Below are positions 44,257-56,310 of a DNA stretch of 64,000 bases, piece by piece (the stretch's first letter is position 1; the number at the start of each line of letters is the position of its first letter). Below the pieces are notes generated by a model. It was not told where the DNA came from. It saw only the letters and a program-made list of their open reading frames with translations, and did not search any database. This DNA comes from Gigaspora rosea (Eukaryota > Glomeromycota > Glomeromycetes > Diversisporales > Gigasporaceae), in the NCBI GenBank assembly GCA_003550325.1, contig QKWP01000032.1:198593-262592 (forward strand), read 5' to 3'. The position numbers and the translations under genes were made by a program.

Positions 44257-45469
44257 ATGCATACCAAAGTGTTTAAACTAGAATTGTTTTCGGTCTTAAT
44301 TGTTCTATTGCTTAACATAAGCTGTTCGTTTGCCGGTCCAAAAGTATATAAAACTCCCACATCAATTGGAAATTATGGTAAGTCATATTGATAATATTGG
44401 GAATAATTGATCGTATTCTATACTATACAATAACTATAAAATTTTTTTTTGGGTACTGTAAATTAAGAGTATCCACACGGTGTCTATATTCCAAGTAATT
44501 TTACTATTCCAGACGGAAATGTTTTTAAATTTACGTTATATTTAGCTGGATTTACCTGGTATTTGTGTAATCGTACTAGCGGCCAATGGATATTAGGTAC
44601 GTACATATGTACTTATTTTGATAATTGTTTGATACGACTTGTATTGCTTATGATTTTATGTGATTATTAGATCAATATCGTTCAGTATATTTTAACAATA
44701 AAGAAGATATTAGCTTCTACCCCTATTCAGCCGTTGCCGAATTAAATTACGCCAGAGGCATGTAATAAATAAGTAATATATATATATATATCTATATTAT
44801 ATATATATATCTATATATATTGATACTTTGAACCCATTAACAACTAAATTCTGGTCAAAATTATAATTTTGAACAGAATTAAATTGCATTTCATTATTCC
44901 TTTGAATTCGATAAATTTTTGAATGATCGAACATCAATGAAAAAATTATTCGAATATTTATTGAAAAAAGGAAGATAGTTTTTTTTAATATGCATTCGGA
45001 TTTTAATCGCAATTCTTCATTTTATAACAATTTAGTCAGTTTCTTTTCAGCCATTCCAAAATTTGATACTTCAGCAGTGTCCATTAATTGTATTGCTTCT
45101 GAACCATCATATGATCCGAAGAAAGATGTTGATAATGAACTTTGTTTGAGTACGGTAATTATCATAATTCTATTATATAAACTCTTCAATATTTCTGATT
45201 AAAATCTATATCAAAATAAACAGAGCAATACAGGAGATGGAGCATTTTCAGATATTACCTACTTGATTCTTACAGAAGCTAAGGACGGAGCTCCACCACC
45301 AAATGAAGAATGTAAGTTAAAATAATTAAGGATAATATTAATTATATCATTCTTTTATTTACAGCATTTTATATTATAATTATTAGGTGGAACGAAATAT
45401 CCAGATGATTATATCTATTCTAATGTATTGACTGCAACTATCTTACTCTACCACAATGGGACACACTAG
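44257..45469 (+). CDS. Secreted protein of about 203 residues, six exons, possibly DUF3455-like
   Basis: Exons as read: 44257-44377, 44468-44596, 44671-44757, 45051-45154, 45224-45311, 45387-45469, stop TAG. Introns 1, 2, 4 and 5 are GT-AG. Intron 3 (44758-45050) needs a GC donor (AGAG/GCATGT) to keep frame. Residues 1-26 form a clear signal peptide ending CSFA, with several NxT/S sequons (SNFT, CNRT, HNGT) and five Cys. The order GFTWYLCN..GQW, an AV.EL segment, SD.TYLILT..DGAPPP.EEC and a C-terminal aromatic strand resembles fungal DUF3455 proteins, but similarity is weak. Likely exported, and in a symbiotic or saprotrophic fungus it could act in the wall or at the host interface; function unknown. 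Confidence 0.72.
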
Positions 45470-45977
45470 TACACGAAGTTCTATTTATAATGGCATAATT
45501 TGATTAATGTTTTAGATAAATAATATATAACTTGATTAATATTTATAATTATATTAATGGGTATCTGTTTGACTATTGTACTAAATTTAGTACATTCAAA
45601 AAAAAATTAATTTTGAATTAATTATTTAACTAAATTTAATCAAATTTTGCCAAAATATATTTGAATATTAGAACTATCTTTTTGTACAATTTTAGTAATA
45701 TTTATTAATAAAAATTTTGTATAGCTTACTCTTAAACTTGCTGTATTGTTCTAAAAATTTTCTGTACTAAATTTAGTACAGTATTAAAAAAATCAAGTAT
45801 ACAAAAACTTGTAATAAAATTAAAAAAATATATATATTTTTAGATTGTTTTGGATCCAATCTTGATTTTGGCTTGATTAAAAAAAATAAATAATAATTTT
45901 TTTAAATAGCTTAAATAAACCTGTTTAACAGTAACACATATCTAAAATGGTTAGTAATTTTATATATTTTATATAAA
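45470..45977. other. 3' flank and element terminus, no gene
   Basis: GGTATCTGTTTG at 45560 starts a large TIR element. TACTAAATTTAGTAC occurs at about 45581 and 45764. Confidence 0.35.
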
Positions 45978-47083
45978 GTAGACATGGGTATTATGGCGCA
46001 ATTAAGTATTTTAGCTAATAATACTTGATGAATCGAATGATTTTGGTACCATTTGATTCATCCATCAAGACAAATTGAACAGTACCAAAATCGTTTAATT
46101 CTAATTACTAGATCATAAGATATCGTTAATTACAATATGCAAATTAAAAAAGATAAATTATAATGCATATACCAATTATGGTGCACATACTTTTTTTCAT
46201 GATCTATTGATCAGAATCGAATGATTTTGTTACCATTCGATTTGTCTCATTGAGATGAATCGAATAGTACCAAAATTATGTGATTTTGACTGATACTTCC
46301 TGATACATCATAATTTAACCAAAATAAGCTGTGCAAAACAAATTTTAAAATTAACATAAAATCACATGAATAGCTTCTGATGGACCAGTCCGATTTTTAT
46401 AAATTTACTACCAAAATAACCGCCTTGAAGAGGTGATTCCAACAAGCCCAGAATCGCTAAAATCCAATCATGGGATTATGGGACTGCTAAGTATTTTATA
46501 TTGAATTTGATGAAAATTAGAATAGTTAAACTAATCTATTTTTATCAAAATAATAATAAAACTTTAACGATTCCATGATCCCATGATCAGATTTTAGCAA
46601 TTTTGGCTTGTTGGAATCGGCTCTTCAAGGTGGTCATTTTGGTTGTAAAATTATAAAAATTAGACTAGTCCATCAGGGTTATTCATAATTTCATTAATTT
46701 TAAAATTTGTCTTGCGCAGCTTATTTTGGTTAAATTTAATATAACGAGAAGTATCAGTCAGAATCACATGATTTTGGTACCATTTGATTCGTCTCAATGA
46801 GTCAAATTGAATGGTACCAAAATCACATAATTCTGACAGATAGTTCATAAAATGTTGCTGTACACTGCAATATTTTCATCGCTATAATATCTGTAATGAT
46901 TATAAATTTTACTTTAATTGTAATATCTTGTGATACACTAATCAGAATTCAACGATTTTGGCACCAATCAATTCATCTCACTGAGATGAATCATTTGGTA
47001 CTAAAATCATATGATTCCAATCATAAAATATTGGCAATACACCATAATTGGTAGTGTGCCGTAATATCCATATCTACTTTAGT
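45978..47083. mobile_element. Foldback family P2, copy 2
   Basis: Outer ends GTAGACATGGGTATTATGGC and complement of GTAGATATGGATATTACGGC. The centre is a palindrome at 46376-46683. Each arm also holds its own hairpin built of GATTTTGGTACCATTTGATT and its complement (46040-46110, 46215-46285, 46765-46835, 46945-47020). The plan is hairpins within arms of a larger hairpin. Confidence 0.65.
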
Positions 47084-47483
47084 AAACATAGTAAAACCAT
47101 AGTAAAAAATTAGTAAATTTAAATTTTTTATAACTTCTTATCAGAGACGATGATTTTCTGCGGTGCTATTAGGTCAATTCCATCTGTGCTAAAATACATA
47201 ATCTGCGAATAACATTAATAAATTCTGCATAGTTTCCGTGGTATTTCTATAGGTTCTGCGTGGTTTCTGCAATATTTTTTTTATTGAAATTTATATCATA
47301 AATATAAAAAAATTTTTTCAAATAAAAATTTAAATATATATAAAAAATTTTTTTTTAAAAGCGTAATAAAAATTTAAATACTATCACTAACGCTATTTAA
47401 TCTATTTAAATCGTTGTTAAAATACAACATATTTAAACTTTGTAAACTTTCTTCACTTAAATTTTGCTGAGTAGTATCTAAAA

Positions 47484-49290
47484 TTATATTAATTTGGAAA
47501 AACTTCTTTCTACCACACAGGAAGAAACCGGTAACCAAATATAATCAAGTGCAATTTCAGATAGACGGGGTAAAGAACTAGCCATATTAAGCCAAAATTC
47601 ATCTAATGTAATTTCTTCAAGTACCGTATCATGTTTTAGTCCACAATAAATAGACCATTCATGTAATAGTTCATTCGACAGATTAGACAATTCATGTATG
47701 ATTAAATAATTACGAATATCCTTCTTTGTAACATTACCAAGGTGAAAAAATTTTGGGTCGAATACTTGGCTTGAAGAAAATAAAGGCCTACCAGGATGAG
47801 AAGGAACATGAACAGAAAATTTCTGATATGCAACGTCAAAAGCACCACGAAAAATGGGATAAAATTCAACTGGTTGAAAAGATTGTGATGAAATTAATGT
47901 ATTCAGGTCCAAACCAAAATATTCGGCATTCATATTGGTTTCAATATAAGCAGTGAGTTGTTCGAGTTGGCTTTCAACCAAAGGAAATACGGGTTTTTCT
48001 TGCTGGAAAAAATCTAATATTTGTACGAATTTTTGTGAAAAAATACTAATAAAGTTAATATAAATTACGGTAAGACCAAAATCTCTAGGATTCATTAATA
48101 ATGATGTAATAGTATTTAATGCATCAGTTTTGTCAATCTTGCATTCGTCTTGAAAAAATGTTGGCCAATACATGATGTGATCCCTTGCGTACAAAATCAT
48201 TCCAAACCAAGAATTCCATCTTGTTATAACAGGAAGTGGAACTTTTTTTGGTGAAGTTATTCCATGAAATCGTCGATGATCCAAATATCGACGACGACGT
48301 GCCGGGCTTCTCGAAAATGTGTCTTTAATTTTAGACATTAGTGTATTAACCTTGGAAAAATGAGAATAAGTACGCCATGTATTACTATATTTAAAAAAAA
48401 TTATATTTAATAATAGCTCTATTCTGTAAAGACTAGTGATGCAGTAAAATTGTCCCAATAATTGTCGTACTAGTTACGGCTTAAGCCATAACCAGTTACA
48501 ACAATTATTGGGAGCATCAAGAGCTAATTTAGAACAATTTGTAAAATTACCCGATTAAGTTTAAAATGTGCGCACAACAAGGTATATGTACCACAACTAT
48601 AGCATTACACTAAGCAAAACATCACGATAACATTTCTTCATATACGCAGCTGAGTCTGATACAAACACACGAGGAGAAGTAAATGGAATATCGTATTTTG
48701 AAAGAGCTTGATAAAGTGTTTGTCCCATTGTACAATTATTGACTTGTGTAAGAAAATCAACAGATACTAATTTTACATTATCTCTATATACAAATAGAGT
48801 ATTGACTACACTTCGTGAACAGCTATCTGTTGTTTTATCCATGATAACTGCTACCTGTTTTCTTTTAAATAAAGATTTAAGACTTTCAAAATGATTAAAA
48901 AAGACTGAGGGAAATATAATTGGCGTAATGTAGATGCTTGTGGAATCGACCCGCCTTCTTTACAATACTTCTTTAAAAAAGAATGCAAGTAATTAATCTT
49001 TTCTATAGGTATATCTGCTGCTACGAATGATTCAATTAAGTCATTTAAAAAATTTTTTTTGACTCTGAAGATGACAAAGATGCGACAATAGTTTGTTGAT
49101 GATGCTGCTTATTTTTATATAAAGTTTTATTCGCTTTGTGAACTTTGCTATTAAGATGGTCATCTACTGTTGATTTTCATGTCCAGTCATTGAATGGTCA
49201 CAAAAATTACAAAACAGAATTCCATCATCGACTCTAAAATCATCTGGATTATCTTGAACTTGAGTATAAACTGTGACTTTTGATGTTTTA
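47484..49290 (-). pseudogene. hAT transposase with BED-like zinc finger, broken
   Basis: Read from about 49290 down. A zinc finger has C-x2-C in DGILFCNFCDHS and, after a frameshift near 49175, HLNSKVH as the H-x4-H pair. Then come a helical segment and an intact 81-codon piece (48597-48842) starting DKTTDSCSR (RNase H-fold first acidic region). A CCAHILNLIG motif lies near 48555, and a 324-codon piece (47484-48458) contains TRWNSWF and ends with the dimerisation motif SSCVVERSFSKLI. Several frameshifts, a stop, and a ~60-bp palindromic insert (48452-48513) break it. In function it would have bound the TIRs and cut DNA; this copy cannot make it. Confidence 0.8.
48452..48513. mobile_element. 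Tiny palindromic insert in the hAT gene
   Basis: TCCCAATAATTGT..GGCTTAAGCC..ACAATTATTGGGA, about 60 bases, inverted around TTAAG. It falls between the HILNLIG part and the following exon-like frame, and disrupts the transposase reading frame. Confidence 0.5.
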
Positions 49291-49964
49291 CTTTTTTTTT
49301 TTGCATTATTAAAGTTAGAAATTAAGAAATTTTATAAGGTAAAAAAATTTTTATTAAAAGAAAACTCTTCATCGCTTTTAATCTAATCTTTTTTATTTTA
49401 ATTACTAATTTTTTTTTATCTCATCTTTTTTGTGAATTCGAAGCATCTTTTAGATTTTCAAACATACTATACATACTTCGCAATATATTCTTATCGTAAA
49501 AACTTGAAATAATGGGCATTTGCATATTATTTTGATGTTCATGGCCGTTATTTCAAAACTAAGCATTTTATGTTTAAAGAATTCAATTTCGAAATAACGC
49601 CCATGCCCGTTATTTCGAGTTTTTACAGTAACAATTTCTATTTATTATATATTATTAAATTACTTGCTATTTTTGGTTAGCAGCACCGGGCCAATAATAG
49701 ATTAGAATTGCAAGGACTAAAGTCACGTGCTCACCCTACCCCACTTTCTGCAACAATTCTGTAGTAACTGCAACATTTTTCACATTCATCACCCTATTCC
49801 GTGATTTCTGCGGCATTCCGTGCAATGCAGAAAATCATCGTCTCTGCTTCTTATATACTGAACCAATTTTAATAAATTTACTATCACTAGTAAATGGGAA
49901 CTGTTGTAAGTCCTAAGCAAAATTATTTCTGATTTAGCATTTTGTTTTTTTGTATGATTTTGGT

Positions 49965-50190
49965 TTAAATAACCCGTTTTTGGTTCAAATAAACTCAGTT
50001 TGGTTCAAATAAACCTGTTTTGGTTTAAATAAACCTGATCTTGGCTCAAATAACCCTAAACTTGGTTTTTGAATCATCAAAAAAATCAATTCTTGGTTTA
50101 AAACCCTCAAAAAACTCTAGTTTGGTTAAAATAAACCTGGTCTTGGTTCAATTAAACCTAATTTTGGTTCAAATTTGTTTAATGAACCTG
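49965..50190. repeat. Degenerate 20-bp minisatellite TTTGGTTCAAATAAACCTG
   Basis: About ten imperfect units of TTGGTTYAAATAAACC type with one related GGTTTTTGAATCATC interruption. Confidence 0.65.
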
Positions 50191-50214
50191 ATTTGATATA
50201 AGTTACCAAATTAA

Positions 50215-50510
50215 AGAGTCGTTTAAAGCAGTGTGCAATTATGTGATATGGTGCCAATCAAATTGTTTGTTTTGATTAACCCTGATCAGCCCGACGAAGA
50301 AAAAAAGAAAAAAAAAAGTGAAAAATAAAAAAATACAAGAAATAAGTGTCAAAACCTACCTTGGAGCATTAACAAAAAATATCAGCAAAGCAATTTTACT
50401 ATAAGATTTAACCTAACTCTAACCTTCAATTAACTCTTACCCTAACTTTAATTAAAAAGTCAAAATCATATGACTGCATCCTGCTTTAAACAACCCTAAA
50501 TTAAAGTTTG
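50215..50510. mobile_element. Family F core element, copy with TTTAAAGCAG ends
   Basis: Short inverted ends GTTTAAAGCAG and CTGCTTTAAAC. Core AAAACCTACCTTGGAGCATT, AACAAAAAATATC, AATTTTACTATA, TAACCTAACTCTAACC shared with the other F copies. Confidence 0.5.
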
Positions 50511-51168
50511 TGTAATATTATACAACATTAGCAGTGTGTAGCCAAAAATTATTTTTGTGAAAACAATACAATGGCCTTTTGTGTATTATAACTGCATCTC
50601 GCCCCAATCATATTATGCTATTGTATTACACAATATGCAAGTGGAGACAAACAGAAATTTCAAAGTTGTGTTTGTGATATTTTAATTACAAATGCATCGG
50701 AAACAATACTTTTGAAGTATCAAAAAGGTAATTTTTGTATCACTTTATCTAGTAAATAAGCCTTCTTTGCTACGCTCAGAACAATTAGAATCAGAAAAAT
50801 TAGCTCTACAACTTGATTAAAAATTTAACAAAATTTTATTAAATAAATTTTTTGATATTTATAATTTAGTATTTTTAAGATCTTCTGTAACTCTATTCGC
50901 TAATTATTTGTACCAACAAATACACTAACATTTCAGAAGTAAATCACAAGAAAACAGTAGAAAAACCAAGAAAATATGCAACCTGACAGTTGTTATTTAG
51001 GGATACAGTTAACTAAGTATCTGCTAATAGCTTTAGAGTTTGTTATTTACTGCAAAACTGGCACTTGTTATTTAGAGATAAAGTTTATAGACTATCTGCT
51101 GACAAGCTTAGAGTTTATTACTTACCACAACTTGAGAAGTCTTTAGTGGCCCTCTAATAAATATGGGA
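50511..51168. other. No gene seen; a 65-bp direct repeat
   Basis: TGTTATTTAGNGATA..GTTTA..CTATCTGCT..AGCTTAGAGTTT.TTA occurs twice (about 50988 and 51063). Confidence 0.4.
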
Positions 51169-51573
51169 CTATATAGGAAGAACCACTGTCTTTATTATAG
51201 TTACAAGTGAACTTATTGGTGTCGTTAGTTTGTAAAAAATTTTTAAAAAGTGGGCATTTCGGCGTACCCCTCCAAAAGATCTACAGTATTTACTGCTCCC
51301 AAATAGAAAAGGACCTACTATATTGGATACAATTGCCACGAGAAGCTTGGGAACAAGTAATATAGAATAATGTGTGAGACTTATAGGAAAGCCACTAGAC
51401 AAAGATTCTAGAAGCTCTGTGTGTTTTTTCAAGCAATCCAGTTTATATGACTGCTTTTTATTTAACATACGGTGACCTGGGCCATTAGAAGGGACAAGAT
51501 TATTGATATTGTTAACAATTTTTATTTCGAAGTTTGACAAATACAAGTTATTGTAACTTTGTTCAGCTAACAA
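51169..51573 (-). CDS. 134-codon open frame, unrecognised
   Basis: One of the longer intact frames in AT-rich surroundings. It has a hydrophilic start, a SLTHYSILLVPKLLVAIVSN hydrophobic stretch and a basic GGVRRNAH part. No known domain, no introns evident, and it lies within the large TIR region. It may be a fragment of a transposon gene or a chance frame. Confidence 0.15.
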   Translation of the reverse strand: MLAEQSYNNLYLSNFEIKIVNNINNLVPSNGPGHRMLNKKQSYKLDCLKKHTELLESLSSGFPISLTHYSILLVPKLLVAIVSNIVGPFLFGSSKYCRSFGGVRRNAHFLKIFYKLTTPISSLVTIIKTVVLPI

Positions 51574-52171
51574 TTAGGCCTTATATAAAGATTGATAGTA
51601 GCAGAAGACCATCATGAAGCCAGAGTTTCTTCTTTCACTATAAGTTGTAATATATTATTTTTCTTTTCTTCTACATGTAATAATATTGAACTTAATAAAT
51701 GAAAAAAGGCAAGGTCTTGGTTATAAAATGAAAAAAAAATAATTTAGTATTTTTTAGCAGTACTTTTAGAACCAATTTTTTTTAAAAAATATTAATATAA
51801 CTTTTGATAAGTATGTTGAATTTTTAAATATACCAAAATAAAACATAAATATAGAATTATATATTAGATAAATTTAATTTAAAGTTATTAATACATACCA
51901 ATTTTCAAAATTTAACTTTTAGTACTATACTAAATTTAGTACATTGTAATAAATTTAGTACAGCAAACAGATACCTATTAATAATAAAATAAGACATAAT
52001 TTGTTATTAAAACTGTATAGTGTTCTATAAGATTTTATATAATTTTCATAAATGTTCATCTTCCTTATGATTATAATCATTTTCATAATTCTATACATAC
52101 TTTACTTTAATTGATAATTTGCCAGTCAATCAGAGAATTTTCTATATTAAAATGTAATGCAAATCACATAT
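51574..52171. other. No gene seen
   Basis: AT-rich. Contains the right terminus of the 45560-51975 region with TACTAAATTTAGTAC at about 51922. Confidence 0.35.
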
Positions 52172-52329
52172 AAAGCAAGCAGGGCAGGTTGGCATTGGAC
52201 AATGTCCAAATAAATTGTAAAATTATTGGACATATGTCTAAATTGTCAATTGGACATATGTCCAATTGTCCAATAATTTTATTGGACAATTTTAATAATA
52301 TGATGACAAAAGTTGAAAATAGGTTACCC

Positions 52330-52745
52330 CCTGTCTTTTGGTCAAAAAAACTCAACAATGTCTTTGACCTAAAAATAAGCAACCTCATGATTGACAATAG
52401 TTGCTACATAGTAAAGTCCAAAGTTTACTATGCAATCAATTAAATCGCTTAAGCAAACTTCTTTAGGAGATCAAAATAAACTTATTTTAAAATTTTATTA
52501 GTATTGGAGAACTTTTTATTATTTGACTTTTGATTTTTATATTCGATGAAAAAATTAAAATTTTTTAAAAAAATATATTTGTTGAACATAAAAATCAAAA
52601 GTCAAATAATAAAAAGTTCTCTAATCCTTATAAAAATTTTAGAGTAAGTGTATTTTGATCTCCTGAATAAGTTTACTTAAGTGACTTTAATCGATTCACA
52701 TAGTAAAATTTAGACTTTACTATATAGCAACTATCTGCGTTAACT
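52330..52745. repeat. Foldback with ATAGTAAAGTC arms
   Basis: TTGCTACATAGTAAAGTCCA, TTTAGGAGATCAAAATAAAC and AGAACTTTTTATTATTTGAC in the left arm mirrored to the right of about 52575. The same core occurs inside 55786-56310. Confidence 0.55.
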
Positions 52746-52970
52746 AAAATCGATTATATTTAAAATAAGCTACCCTGTTTTCTTTATAATTTACCTTTAT
52801 TTTAAAATTAAAAATAAAATCAACTATTGTTATTATTCTTTTTGAAATACAATTATTATAGTTTCTAAAATTCTGTTTGATTAATCATATTTCATTAGCC
52901 AATATCAAATATATTAATTGTAAAAAAAATAGAATTTAATTTGATTTAGTAGTATGAATATATATGTACA

Positions 52971-53617
52971 TATCCCTTGGATTGTAGTAGAACACAGCCA
53001 AATTTGCCTGCGTTTTTGCACTTTTTTAGCTCTGATTTACTTTTTTAAAATGCTAAAATAATTAAATAAAACTTTGTACAATTATATTTGAAAATAAGGA
53101 TTACTTTTTTGCAAAATTAGTTTTTATATTATAAGAAATAAATTATAGTTATATATAAGCTGAAAATAGATAATTTTAAGAAAAAATTTTTTTAAAAAAT
53201 TTTATTACAATTTTTCTGTGATCTTATTTAGTTTTAGTTTTAGAACTATAGTTCTTAAGACAATATTGTAGTTTATATAAAGGATGACAACTTTCATTAT
53301 TGCAACTTTAATGATTTACTTGTAAAAATTAAGACTTGTATTAGAAGTAAAGATTTTTTTTATAGATGGGAACATATAAAATTTGAAAAAATCTAAAGAA
53401 AAATTTTAATAGTAAAAATGCCAATACAAGAACTTTAAACATTTATTATATTAAAGTTTACTAATGATTTTAAAAAAAATTTATAATAAAGTTACTAAAA
53501 CAAAACTCAAAGAATATTTTTTACTTAGAAAAGATATGGCTAAAATCAATATTTAAAATTTTATTAAAAATTTTAAAATACGCAGGCAAATTTGCCTGTG
53601 TTACAATCTAAGGGATA
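52971..53617. mobile_element. TIR element family S, copy 2
   Basis: Ends TCCCTTGGATTGTAGTAGAA and complement of TCCCTTAGATTGTAACACAG, then CCAAATTTGCCTGCG in both. TA flanks. The interior ATAGATGGGAACATATAAAA matches 32329-32987. Confidence 0.6.
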
Positions 53618-53639
53618 ATAATTTTTATAATATTAATTA

Positions 53640-54560
53640 GTGTACTGCTATTTACACCATGGTTTTTGCTATTTGCACTATGGATTTCATGTAACATTAG
53701 ATCATTAATCAACCTTTTCTATTTGCACCATGGTATAGTTACATGAAAATTCGAAAAATCTTATTTGTACTTCTATATGTTGTTAATCTACAAAAAATGC
53801 GAGTTTTTATTGTTGCAGCATTAAAACGGTTCGAGGGTACATAAAATTGCAAAAATCTTATTCTGCACCTCTATATGTTGTTAATCTACAAAATGGCAAG
53901 TTTTTATTGGTGCAATATAAAAATAGTCCAAGGTTATACAAATTGCGAAACTCTAGCTTGCATTATGTCAAGGCCTTAAAAAATTAGGGTAAGGGTTGGC
54001 CCGCATTATAAAATTAGGGTTATGGTTGACCCGCATTATAAAATTAGGTTAGCAGGCCAACTAGATTAGGTTACCAAAATAAGACTTGTATAATATTACA
54101 CAACATTAATGGCGCGTATAACTGTTAATTTACAAAAAAAGGCAAGTTTTTATTGGTGCAACATGAAAATAGCCCTGCATTATATTAAGGCCTTAAAAAA
54201 TCAGGGTAAGGGTTGGCCCACATTATGAAATTAGGGTTAGGGTTGGCCCGCATTATAAAATTAGGTTAAATTAGGTTACTAAAATAAGATTTGTATAATA
54301 TTACATAATATTAATAGCACGAGTAACTATTAATCTACAAAAAACAGTGAGTTTTTATTGGTGTAACATTAAAAAGTTCAAGGTTACACAAAAATTGTGA
54401 AAAAACTTGTTTACTTAGTATTAATAATTTACAAAAAAAGAAGTTTTTATTGGTGCAACATAAATTATCATGGTGCAAATAGAAAAAGGTGATTGATAAT
54501 CTAATGTTACATGAAATCCATGGTGCAAATAGCAAAAACCATAGTGTAAATAGCAATACC
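53640..54560. mobile_element. TIR element with TGCTATTTACACCATGG ends and internal repeats
   Basis: TGCTATTTACACCATGGTTT at the left, mirrored by AAACCATAGTGTAAATAGCA at the right. Inside, three units of GTTAATCTACAAAA..GTTTTTATTG.TGCAACAT and AAATTAGGGTTA.GGTTGGCC alternate. Confidence 0.6.
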
Positions 54561-54976
54561 CTAATATTTATTATTATTATTATTATTAGTATACTTTTTA
54601 AATATACTATAAATTAAAGATATTTTGTCTTAGTAAATATTGGCCAAAATTAAGTTTAATTTAGGCCAAGATTAAACTATTTTTTTAATGTCTAATAAAA
54701 AAATTACTATGTCCAATCAAAATTATTTGGACAATTGGACATTGTCCAAATGTCCAAATGTCCAAATTGTTCAAATATCCAATATTATAACATGCCATCC
54801 CTATAAGCAAGACCCGTATTGAACTTTTTGGGTTATAAGTAAGGTCAGTAAATTTTTATCTAATCTTGTATTAAGGTAGTACAGATAATAAAACAAAGCT
54901 ACTAGTTTTTAATTATAAGGTTATTAAATACCTTTTTGTTTTTTTTGTTAGACTTTACTTTTTAAGCACGCGACAG

Positions 54977-55146
54977 GACCCCTGAAATATACATAGATAG
55001 ATCAGGTTAATTATAGGAATACTGAAAAGGAAAGATCTTTAGAAAAACCAAAAATAAGCAAAAAATTACTATAAATAGAAAGATCTGCATAAAAACCTCA
55101 AAAATAAGCAAACTCATACCTAACCTATCTATGTATATTTCAGGGT
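54977..55146. mobile_element. Mutator-like MITE family M, copy 4
   Basis: GGACCCCTGAAATATACATA and complement TATGTATATTTCAGGGTCC. The extra T in both ends (CCCTGAAA) is again self-complementary. No clear target duplication. Confidence 0.6.
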
Positions 55147-55785
55147 CCTTATGTAGCATTTACTAAGTAAGTAATTGAATTAATTAGATTTATAGAATTC
55201 AAACAAGGTATTAGCATATTTCATTTTTAGTTTATTCTATAACCAAATTTGTGATATATTTTAATTTTTAGGCCTTTGAGAGTATATAGCAACAAGTATG
55301 ATATCAAAAATAGAATTCATAAGACATGACTATTAAATTGCATTTAATAGTATTTAAGATCAGCTGAATAAAACACAAAAAAATTATTTTTTACATACAG
55401 GCAACTATACTATAACAATTTTTACTGTTTTTTTTGTTTAAGCTACTTTGTATAAACACTACACTGACTTATTTGAAACTTTATAATATAACCCTTTATA
55501 ATAAAAACCTTGAAGAAAAGTATTAGTAGCTGCATTTTGCAAGACAACATGTAGGTCTCAAGGTAATAATAACATTGGTCAGAAATGGGATCTAGCAGAT
55601 ACACTTTGTAAAAATGTCATATTAACTTTTTTGATCTAAAGTCAAATGTTTTAGTACCATATAGACCTGAAATAACGCCTACCTGCTTATTATTTCGAGT
55701 ATGCCCATGTGCATTATTTTAAAAATAAGGGCTAATTATTGGTGCCTAAATTTCAAATTATACAGGTTTATTGTCACGCTAATTA

Positions 55786-56310
55786 CCGTATATTCCCAAA
55801 AATAAGCTACTCCGAAAATAAGCTACCTCTCTTTTTGTCAAAAAACTCCACGATTAACAAATGTCGCTACATAGTAAAGTCTAAATTTTACTATGCTAAT
55901 CGATAAAAATCGATTAAGTAAACTTATTCAGGAGACAAAAATACATATACTTCTAAATTTTCATGTAAATCAGAAAACTTTTTATTATTTGAGTTTTAAT
56001 TATTACGTTCGGCGAAAAAATTAAAAATTTTTTAAAAAATATATACGATGAACGTAAAAATTAAAACTCAAATAGTAAAAAGTTCTCTGATTCACATGAA
56101 ATTTTAGAATATATGCATTTTAGTCTCCTGAATAAGGTTACTTAATCGATTTTTATCGATTTGCATAGTAAAATTTAAACTTTACTATGTAGCAACTATT
56201 TACGATCGCTAAAAACTAGTTAAAAACCTCTTTCAACCGAAAATAAGCTACCCCTGTTTTTTTACTTAAAATCAGCCAAAAAAAGGTAGCTTATTTTCAG
56301 GAATATACGG
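55786..56310. mobile_element. Mariner-like MITE with CCGTATATTCC ends
   Basis: CCGTATATTCCCAAAAATAA and complement of CCGTATATTCCTGAAAATAA, flanked by TA on both sides. The interior is a foldback centred near 56030, homologous to 52330-52745. It interrupts a relic of the 33046 family (about 55660-56420). Confidence 0.7.

Larger units (their letters stand above)
47142..49846. mobile_element. hAT transposon, 2705 bp, TIRs and perfect target duplication
   Basis: TIR CAGAGACGATGATTTTCTGC at 47142-47161 and its exact complement at 49827-49846. CTTCTTAT duplicated on both sides (47134-47141, 49847-49854). Carries a minus-strand transposase pseudogene. CAGAG ends plus 8-bp duplication place it in hAT. 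A 49490-49630 segment relates to the mariner-like MITE at 33046 and is probably a later insertion. Confidence 0.88.
45560..51975. mobile_element. Large (6.4 kb) TIR region containing nested elements
   Basis: GGTATCTGTTTG at the left end and CAAACAGATACC ending at 51975. Both have TACTAAATTTAGTAC motifs just inside. Flanks TATTAATG and TATTAATA would be an 8-bp duplication with one change. Contains the P2 foldback (45978-47083) and the hAT element (47142-49846). Whether it moved as one unit is uncertain. Confidence 0.4.
52180..54803. mobile_element. hAT-like element, 2.6 kb, filled with nested foldbacks
   Basis: Left end CAGGGCAGGTTGGCATTGGA, right end complement of TAGGGATGGCATGTTATAAT. Flanks AAAGCAAG and TAAGCAAG (7 of 8 match). 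Both ends lead into repeated TTGGACA/TGTCCAA units. No transposase remains. Contains elements at 52971-53617 and 53640-54560. Confidence 0.55.

Noticed and set aside
48452..48513. Transcription terminator hairpin
   Set aside because: Lies inside the transposase coding region and has mobile-element-like symmetric ends.
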